Source: Gremmenia infestans (taxonomy: Eukaryota > Ascomycota > Leotiomycetes > Helotiales > Hamatocanthoscyphaceae). From it: 64,000 nucleotides of DNA. Below the pieces are notes generated by a model, which saw nothing but the letters and a program-made list of their open reading frames with translations, did not search any database and was not told the origin of the DNA. A program made the translations under genes and the position numbers. Position 1 is the first letter of the stretch. Each line of letters opens with the position of its first letter. Location: contig JAFEVB010000012.1 in the NCBI GenBank assembly GCA_032629725.1, positions 620,001 through 684,000 on the forward strand, written 5' to 3'. Of this stretch, positions 55,944 through 64,000 are shown one piece after another.

Positions 55944-57366
55944 TTAGTTCAAGGATCTCAGGTGTCCAATCTCGGCGGCCCTCGAATTCTCCTGGCTGAT
56001 CATCTGGTTGATAAGGTTTTCATCTTGTTGAAAGCCACCGCCGATCGAGGTATCCCCTCTGCCTCTCGTGACCGAAGTAAGATATTCATCACACTCTTCG
56101 AGCTCAAAAGGCGTGATGGGTCCTGGACTTCCAGCTGGCATTAACTTTGGGCTGACCGGTTTAGGCATCTGGATATGGAATCCAAGACCTTTACCACCTG
56201 TACGTGACTTTGCTTGTCTAGCTTGGGCGATCATGTCTCGTTGATATTGTTGTAACTTTCTCTTCACATCGCTGCTGTTTCTCTCATGTCCGGATGACTT
56301 TTGTCTCTTGGACTTTTTGGCAGTGTCTGACGGAAGGGTCAAGTCTGTTGGAGGGAGAGGAGCGGCGGCGGAAGTTGGAGTAGATACTCTAGTAGTCGCG
56401 GGTGACTTGTAGTTTGAAGGGTAATATTTGCCAGCTGGTATACCAAGAGAATCGATAGTTGCTGAAGCAGTGGGCTGGACTAAATCGAAGGGGACCGAAG
56501 TGGCAGCCCTAGGTGTGATCTCTGAGCCGGGAGAGGACATGACGGATGACGAAGCGGACATGTTTGAAGGAGAGCCAGGAGTTGAGCTTCTTGAGAAGCC
56601 GTAGTGGTGTTCTTTGTAGGTCTTTGAGAAATCGTCGTGGTCTGGAAAGTAACTCCTATCAAAACATTGAGTCAGTAATTAGCACTTGTAGACACTGACG
56701 GCGACCTTATCTAGAGCCGAGGACTGTTGTTGAGGCCCTTGTTAAGTACCTACTTTCTATGATCACCTCGTCCGGTCAAGGGTGTGTATGTAGATGGCAC
56801 GTTTCTTGGTGGGAGTTCTATGGCGATGGGCTTGCTTCTCTGCCTCGACAGAGTGCTTGTATCTTCGAACTTCTGTGGTCGTGACACAGGACTGCCTAGG
56901 TAGAAGGATAAAGTATCAGCCAGTGTTCCCGAAGCCAAGATGCCAGCAAGCAAGAACTGGCGTATGTGGCGGTGGGGGTAGCGCAAGCCTTTCCCGTCAT
57001 GAACCTGGTGAACAGGGCAAATCATGCACAACCCCACTGTTAGTGTACTGCCTTGGCTTGGCTTGCACTTTCACCTCCACCTTGACTTTCACTTGCACTT
57101 TCTTTTCACTTACCAAGAGCGACAATGCACGGAGATGAAGGGCCGCCAGATTTACTGATATTCTCCTTCACAGGTGCCGTGTTCCCTTCGCCAGTTGAGC
57201 CTGTATTCATTGGTCGTAGCGACGTGCTTAAGGAGTCGTCGCTTTTGGAGGAGACATTCGACGATGCTGAGCTAGTACGAGCAAAGGATGGACGTGGGCT
57301 CCGGCTTGGTGTCTGCTGTGCTGCGGAGGCCAAATATGACGCTGGCTTGAAAGAGCGACTGGCCAT
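55944..57366 (-). CDS. Ser/Pro-rich disordered protein of unknown function
   Basis: Exons are 57366-57114, 56895-56754 and 56655-55944, joining in phase to 368 aa. Most of it is rich in S, T, P and R (MASRSFKPASYLASAAQQTP, SPRPSFARTSSASSN). A basic stretch KKSKRQKSSGHERNSSDVKR with a helical run KLQQYQRDMIAQARQAK lies around residue 250-280. The C-terminus contains GKGLGFHIQMPKPVSPKLMP, PFELEECDEYLTSV and a final helix DENLINQMISQENSRAAEIGHL, which look conserved. There is no known domain, signal peptide or membrane segment. Introns are 218 and 98 bp. It may be a phosphorylation-regulated scaffold, but that is a guess from composition. Confidence 0.68.
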
Positions 57367-57727
57367 GCTGGATGAGTGGAGTGGAGTGGAGTGGATGAGA
57401 TGGATTAGGAGACTGGTTCTGGTGGTTCGTACTGTAGGAAGATTGATTATTAGGGCTCGTGATCGCTGATGATGCCCGTCTTGAGATTGGCGACCCCACC
57501 CGGAGGCGCTGTCCGGACGGCTGGCTGGTGGCTTGTGGGGGCTGGTGGTTTAAGCCTGAAGTGGGTTCAAGTGGCCGCTGGGATTCGGATCTCGTGCCGA
57601 ATTGCAGGTTGGGTTGGGTTGGGTTGGGCGGTTGTTGTAGCCTGAATCGTCGGTACGTACCCACGAATACCTGTAGGTAGTGGAACGCGAAATACAATAA
57701 TGGCTGGAGAGTGAAGTCGAAATTCGT

Positions 57728-57769
<42 letters not shown>

Positions 57770-60700
57770 ATATGTTGTTGCGCTTGCTGAGGTACTTCGT
57801 ATATTTCCAAAGAGTTAGGTAGGTACCTAATTGAGTTCGGTTTGGTCTGGACGATTGTAGTTGTTGGGCGGATTCAGTAAATGACGTAAAGGTGTCAAGG
57901 TAACAAAGAAGCAAGAAGCAAGAAGGATTGCATGCTCTCTTTCTTTCTTTCTTTCTTCAAGAATTATTTTCGGTGGATATGACTGAATAATTAAGGGTTC
58001 TTTCGCTTTCGCGCCGTGTACTCGTATTTCAGTAGCTCCCGCTTTTTAGGGGTCCTGGCCTGGTTATCTATTGCGTTGTCGCCGCAACTATTTCCTCATC
58101 TGGTCGGGTATTTTTATATTATTATATGGAGTATCGTCGTCACTTCCATTGTGGGCTGGCGGCTCTGACTCAATGAGGAGTGAGATGCGATGCGGTGCAG
58201 TGCAGTGCAGTGCGTTATGATGTGACGAGATTAGATTAGATGAGATGAGATCTGCCAGATGCGTACTGTAGAGGAAGAGGTCGACTCTGACTTTACTTGC
58301 ATTCTTTGCTTTGCTTTGAACAACAAGCAGTGCTTGACTTTCTTTCCCCTTGAGTTTATGACACCCCGTCCTATTATTATAGATATCTAGATCCCCCTCT
58401 CCAGAGCTTCAAGATCGATGAGACACCTTGCTATCACGGGTAGCCTCTTAGATAAGCCATGTATCCACCCTTCGCAGATTCTTGCCCCCTCTATACAAAG
58501 GCGACCCACCTCGAAATGCAGTTTATTAATCCATCCATTCGTTCCCCGTCCGTCAAACGTGGAAACTTCTCTGCCTTGCACCGCCACTCCTTTCCCTTCC
58601 TGTACTTCATCATCATTCCTCCCCCAAACACATGCAAGCCCGAACTCGCTGCATAAATTTCCTCATTCTTTCTACTGTAGCATTCTCCAATGAAACCACC
58701 CGTCTTACCGATTTACGAGTAACATTTTCTACCACCGTGCATGGCAATGACACAGCATAGTACGATTGTCTGTAGATCTCCTTCTCTTAGACGCGGGGCG
58801 GAGCATCTTCAGTTTCAGGCTCGCGACTAACTGCAGATCTCAAAGTCCCCGCTCCAACTTTTCGGATTGGCAATTTGGTGGCATCTTTTGCGACGTTTGA
58901 CTTTTTGTGCACTCTGTAAATTTGCCCAAGTGGGCATCTGGTTCTGGTTCTGTTGACTCATATGTGATGCTGTTGATGAAGTTCGTTGTTAGAATTCCAC
59001 GGCGAAAGTTAAGTTCATGCGGAGTACATACAACTAATTGCCTGCCGCAAACGGAACTTTGGTGCGGGAATTAATACGATTACGGGATTACGAGCTGAAG
59101 GCTATTCTCATCAGAATCTCGAGGGACTTGATGATCATTTGCAAGACACCATTTAATTCTACTATAGCGCCAACGTGGTACTTCGTATATGTTTCCTCGT
59201 AATATTTCCCCAAGAGCTCCACAGTTGGAGGGTGAGTATGAGGATCTAATCGTGCCCCCCTGACCTCCATGGTGTGGTGGTATGCAAATCATCTCTACCA
59301 AACCTCTTTCCCGCAGTACTTGTCGTATGCGACCTTTTCGTTCCATAGGTTCCTATCTTGCCTGTTGAACGCGTTGTTGCATACCTCTCAAGTGTCCCCT
59401 CCCCGGTGCTTGGTACAACCACACATTTATCCGCCTTAGAATCGGGCACTAATGCATCTCAACTGTTTCCATGTCTTCCTATTTGCGCCGGCTTGTTTCA
59501 AAAACGTCCTTCAATGGATAGTGTCACAAGATCATCGTCCTGCCTTCACTTCTAGTGGCGCGAGACCTCCGTCAAGCGGATGATCTTCATCAATGCCTTT
59601 AGACTTTAAGTGCCGAAACCCCTATACTACCACTTCCAAGCGGTGACTGAAGACCTCCCTCCTCGAAACCACCACACAATGCTGGGAGCCAAGATGGTCC
59701 TGTTTGGTGATCTCCATCTTTGATGAGACAACCACTCAGTAGCTGATAGCTTGTGCCTCGCGAGTTATACTACCCGCTTTCTATGGTGATCTTTGGTCCG
59801 TAAGAGTCTGCATTCCGGGGATCAGTTGCTTCACTGTCTTTGAGCAATCCCGGGTAGAGGGGGGAAAATAGAGTTGCACCAAACATACTCGACCCTAATA
59901 TTCCTTCAAGCTTCGAGAATCGAGATGATACAACATCGATCGGAAATGTTATATCGCCACCTGAGATCTGTCCGGCTTGATTCTCTCTCGAGGTTATCAA
60001 GTTTTCAAATCAGAGCGCAATTCTTTCTCTTGTAAGTACAAGGCCTCTTCTCCTCATCTCTTAAAACAAGGTCTTGGTTTTGGAAGGTAATCACTGCATC
60101 CCATTTACACCAGGTCCGAATTCCAGAGACCTCGTGGACTATGCGGTTCTTTCCAGAACACCACGACCCACCACATCCAAGGACATTAATATACCTCAAT
60201 ACATCAGCGGAACATTACACCTCCACCTCATTTTCATTTCCAGCAAGATACTTCCCCTTTACGTACGAGCGTCGCTGTTCCAATCTCCATCCGGTTTTTA
60301 GCCATCTGAACCCTCAACCTCCTCATTACTCCCTCGCCTTATGATATCATCCTCGAGCATTATCCGTATGCCCACCACCACCATGGCTTGCCTCTCGTAT
60401 TCTCTCTGCCAGAGCGCGTCTCATTTTCACGAATACAACGAATTGTAAGGCTGCAATATCTTGCCTCTTGCATCATTTGAAGCTTGAATATTGATAGGGA
60501 GTGAGATATATGGGCATGCTATAGCAAACGGTTATTTGGAAGATGTTGATGCGCATCTCTCTTTGAATCCAAATGGCAGATTCTTGCTATTGCCCTTTCC
60601 ACGGCTTGGAGATGGAATGTGTCGAAGACTTTTATTGCTGCCAGTACTTTCCAGCTTGACATTTTGAAGTTTGATGAAAGTCTTACAGGTTCTATACAGC

Positions 60701-62127
60701 ACTAGAGATCATTGGCAATCCCCGCGGACTTCAAGGCGACTTCTCGCTTATTTGTTGATGCTCTGGAAAGCTCCCTGTCTTTTGTCTCAAACCACGGTCC
60801 ACGGCACACGAGGAATCTTGTCCTAATCAGTTTCTCGTCCCTTCACCACCACTTGCATTCTGATGGACTCGGCGACTGCCCTGACTCCTCTGCAGAGCTC
60901 GACTTAGCTGATGGCACTGGTCATCTCCGCGTCAGACCTTGGTCAACAATGAAGACAAAGAAAGACATGTCCCTAATTCCAAGGTTGAAAGACACATTCG
61001 GCTGTGAGGAGTTCATTGCATTACTGTTCGAGACGAGAACACTATCGAGATACTGGTCGAAGAGGGCAACCATTTGATAGGCGAGGAAGAGAAACGGATA
61101 TGGGCGTTGGATATCTGGATATCTGGATCATTGTATCGTGGACACGATAACAGGAAAGGATGGGTCCATCACTGGATGGGAGGATTCGATGTGGGAAGAG
61201 AAGAGCTGATCCAAGGCGGGACGACGCCGAGGAGTTTAGGAAGACTGGCAATTAAAGGGACAGGCAATTTGATAGTCGGTGGATACTTGGGAGCAATATG
61301 CCATCTATCTGGGGGCTCTGGGAGCTGGATGATCTATCCACATCTCGAATATTGCCCGCATTATAAGTATAACTTCTGAAAGGCGTATAGTTCGAACTAT
61401 CAAACCTCGGGCACTTTGCTACACTTGTGACATCAAAATTCAAACCCCACATAACAATTTTGCAATTTTGAAAGCATGGCATCTCACTAAAGCGGTGATT
61501 CCTCACTATTCCCGGCTCGTGCCTTCGTGCCCGCTGTCACACCAACGTCGCTTCCTCACAGCCAATCAAAGCCAGGCCTCCACCTCCACTCTCGAAATCC
61601 AGGGGTCCCAGCACACCCTGTAGCATATTTCGTCATAGGGCGCCATTATCCCGGTTTGCGACGGCGACGACAGCGACAGCCCTCATTTCCAAGTCGCGAA
61701 GTATCGTTTTCGGCGGCAACAACCTGAAAAGGACTAGAGATTAAATAATGCGATTCTTGGCATGGCATGGCGTGCACCATGAACCTCGCCCCTCGTCATA
61801 CGGGTGAGTATCTGGGAAGGTGCTGGTGTGATATGCGTGCCTTCCTTAGTATCCCTACACGCGCGTGAATGTTTATCTATCATACCCACGGTCTGGCCTG
61901 CTTTTGTGATTCAGTCCACATCGACGACGTGTATTGTGATACAGCAACAGCATTCCTGTCAATCACATACAGTTACCTACCTACCTACATACCTCACCAA
62001 CGTCTGAAACAATCGCGCGACTTTTGCAAAAACAATTAGAAAACGTCTGCAGCTACATCGAAAGCGACGAGAAATAATTACAGAGTACCTCGTACAACGA
62101 TAAGAATACCTTGAGCAAGCAGCCAAA
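57367..62127. other. Large spacer with simple repeats and possible relic
   Basis: This is 4.76 kb without a gene I can support. It contains ttggg repeats near 57607-57630, a (GT)n microsatellite, a ctttctttc run near 57941-57957 and a GTTAGGTAGGTACCTA patch near 57811-57826. Between 60510 and 61380, fragments in different frames read HAIANGYLEDVDAHLSLN and NTIEILVEEGNHLIGEEEKR, vaguely ankyrin-like. They cannot be joined, and stops intervene, so a decayed ankyrin gene is only a possibility. Confidence 0.5.
57730..57767. repeat. (GT)n microsatellite
   Basis: An uninterrupted run of alternating T and G of about 38 bases, upstream of the Ser/Pro-rich protein gene. Confidence 0.9.
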
Positions 62128-62696
62128 ATGGGACTCCTTGGAGGCGTCGAAATGGGCCTCTCCTACATCGCACACTCTATCTTCCGCTTCATCCAACTCG
62201 TTCTCGCCCTCACGGTCTGTGGTCTCTACGGTGTTGATCTGCATGCGGCCAATAGGCAGCATAAATACAGCGACGGGAAATGGGTTTGTCTTTCCCCTTC
62301 CTTCTTTCTCTCTTTCCTACCCCACCATTCCCCCTACCTACCTAAGCAGTCATTTTACTAACAAGTCACCCTTCTCAGGTCTACGCAGAAGTCACCGCCT
62401 CCCTCTCAGCCGTCACGGCGCTCCTCTACCTCATCCCCTTCGTCTCGCGCATCGGGCTCCTCTTCATCTGGGACACGATCCTGTTCATCCTCTGGATTGC
62501 GCTGTTTGGCCTGTTTGGCAGTATGTATATCCATGAGCATGCTGAGGGCGACGGGGGCGTGCAGCGCATGAAGAACGCGGTGTGGGTGGATTTGGTGAAT
62601 GCGCTGTTGTGGCTGTTTAGTGCGGTGGGCATGGCGGTGTTTTGGGCGAGGAGTAGGGGCGGGAGGACTAGGTGGACGGGGAGGGCTGCTGTTTAG
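62128..62696 (+). CDS. MARVEL-type four-helix membrane protein
   Basis: Exons are 62128-62283 and 62379-62696, giving 157 aa. Four hydrophobic segments are visible: IAHSIFRFIQLVLALTVCGL, then VTASLSAVTALLYLIPFV, LFIWDTILFILWIALFGLFG and WVDLVNALLWLFSAVGMAVF. The N-terminus is short, and the C-terminus is a basic tail RSRGGRTRWTGRAAV. The pattern and length fit fungal MARVEL-domain proteins, which sit in the plasma membrane or in vesicles and organise membrane apposition. The intron (95 bp) has an actaac branch point and cag acceptor. Nothing indicates its specific partner. Confidence 0.85.
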
Positions 62697-64000
62697 ATGG
62701 GGAAGATATGGGACGCCAGGATGGGATGGGGGAATGGGGAATGGGGTTATGGATTATGCATTTATGAGAGATGGTGATGGAGGGGTAATGCACGCCTGGT
62801 GTTTGTTTCTTTTCTTTCTATGGCCGCTCATATACCATTTTGCATGCATGCGTTTTTGTTGCTTTTGAAGATACCAATACCATTAGTATTTCCTTGCCTA
62901 CCTTATTATTACTCCAGATATACGAATAATGCTATCGTTGTTTCACAAATAAACTCATACATATCACTTCCCCGTTCCCAAGACTCAATATAAAATCAAA
63001 AGTCAAGATGCAAAGCTAGCTATAGCCCCCCCCTTCTTATCTTCTTTTCTTCCACCTCTAGACCTTCACCTTCTAATTCGCTATCTCACGGAAGACAATC
63101 TCCACTTACATCTCCGCCTCGATGTCTGGAAGCTATTTACGTACTAGTCTCAAAATATAAATACAGCATGTGACTAGTTATAAGAAGTGCTTTACAACTA
63201 ATAAGTCATGCTCTGCTCCGGTTTGTCAAACCTGAAGATATGACTTGATTCCAAGTACTTGTATGCTCCTTCTGCATTTCTAAGTTTAAACTCCAGCAGC
63301 TTCAGGTTAGTTAGGTATATAGCACGTGATCATATGACACATAACTTTCTGCTCTTTTCTTTTGCTAATTCAGATTCATAATGTGAGATGGGGTATATCT
63401 CAAGATGGTGGAGACTGGTGAGTTTGCCTTGCGAGACTTGTGTATTTTTTTCTTTGGATTTGTTGTAAAAAAATTAATTAATACGTATAATACAAAGCAT
63501 ACAATAAGCCGGAATCTAATTAGGATAGAGTGCAAGACGCAAGCAACTATGCCGCTATTACTCTTGTCTGCCAGCAAAACTGAAGGGGCTGACTTCGTGA
63601 GGCGAAAAAGCTATTGCTGGATTTGGGAGGTTGGGATCGCAAAATGTGCCCCTGAGTTGGACTCGCTTACGGAGTAAACAGCCGGTTTCTCAACTTATAC
63701 AAGCGCGGATGGCACCTCCGTTCTTTCTATGGATCCGCATGGCTCATGGACCTTTAATATATTCTGGGTTGGAGGAACAGTAAAGGTAGTGTGTTTTAGA
63801 AAAACAATGTGTTTGGCAAGTATTCAAGTATGCAAAACTAACTTGAAGTGTCAAGAAATCCAAAATGGCTAGGAGGAAAGGGATGGGAGAGTGCATCTTG
63901 CGTCATTCTTTGAATATTGATTTATTCTTAAATAGGCATTTACCTGTATACAATACGATGCAAGAGAAGAATTAGATCGGGGCATTTATATTACGACTTA
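62697..64000. other. Right-end spacer
   Basis: This is 1.3 kb to the end of the window, AT-rich, with only short frames. No repeat or gene is recognised. A gene beginning beyond the window cannot be excluded. Confidence 0.5.

Noticed and set aside
57607..57630. ttggg repeats as a telomere remnant
   Set aside because: Fungal telomeres are TTAGGG; this is a short ttggg slip repeat within a spacer.

Overview
This window looks like a nuclear contig from a filamentous ascomycete (Pezizomycotina). Genes are split by short introns of about 45-110 bp with GTAAGT-like donors, CTAAC-type branch points and TAG/CAG acceptors. Proteins typical of these fungi are present: SRPK, golgin IMH1, Lunapark, SQT1, a patatin NLR and a MARVEL protein. 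The class (perhaps Leotiomycetes) is only a guess. All exon joins were worked out by hand from splice signals, reading phase and family expectations. No rRNA, convincing tRNA, CRISPR array or complete transposon was seen.

Layout. Positions 1-12,566 hold no gene I can support. They do hold a 111-bp inverted-repeat element (3246-3356), a 22-bp perfect palindrome (5002-5023) and other small palindromes. From 12.5 to 19 kb, three genes lie on the plus strand: a seven-exon acyl-CoA ligase with a PTS1-like end, the WD40 ribosome-assembly chaperone SQT1, and an ankyrin protein with an acidic Ser/Thr/Pro-rich head. From 19.8 to 24.5 kb on the minus strand lies the most interesting block: a six-exon patatin / NB-ARC / TPR NOD-like receptor (1079 aa), preceded only 52 bp upstream by a hydrophobic ORF, preceded in turn by a small secreted protein made of three 24-residue repeats. 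From 25 to 46 kb is mostly conserved housekeeping: SKI2 helicase, a broken F-box-like gene, an SRPK kinase, the GRIP golgin IMH1 sharing a divergent promoter with Lunapark, an SDR oxidoreductase and several disordered orphan proteins. From 46 to 64 kb are a TXNDC17-like thioredoxin, an aquaporin whose ORF probably hides a GC-AG intron, two orphan proteins, a sulfotransferase-like protein with a C-terminal membrane anchor and a MARVEL protein. These are separated by gene-poor spacers, one of which holds five diverged copies of a short core repeat (52.2-52.6 kb).

How they fit together. The conserved genes serve membrane traffic and ER shape (IMH1, Lunapark, MARVEL, aquaporin) and RNA biology (SKI2, SRPK, SQT1). 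The 17.5-24.5 kb block differs: an ankyrin repeat protein, an NLR with near-identical TPR units, a membrane ORF and a secreted repeat peptide. NLRs of this architecture act in fungal allorecognition and programmed cell death. Whether the neighbours belong to the same system is inference and is set out in the findings.
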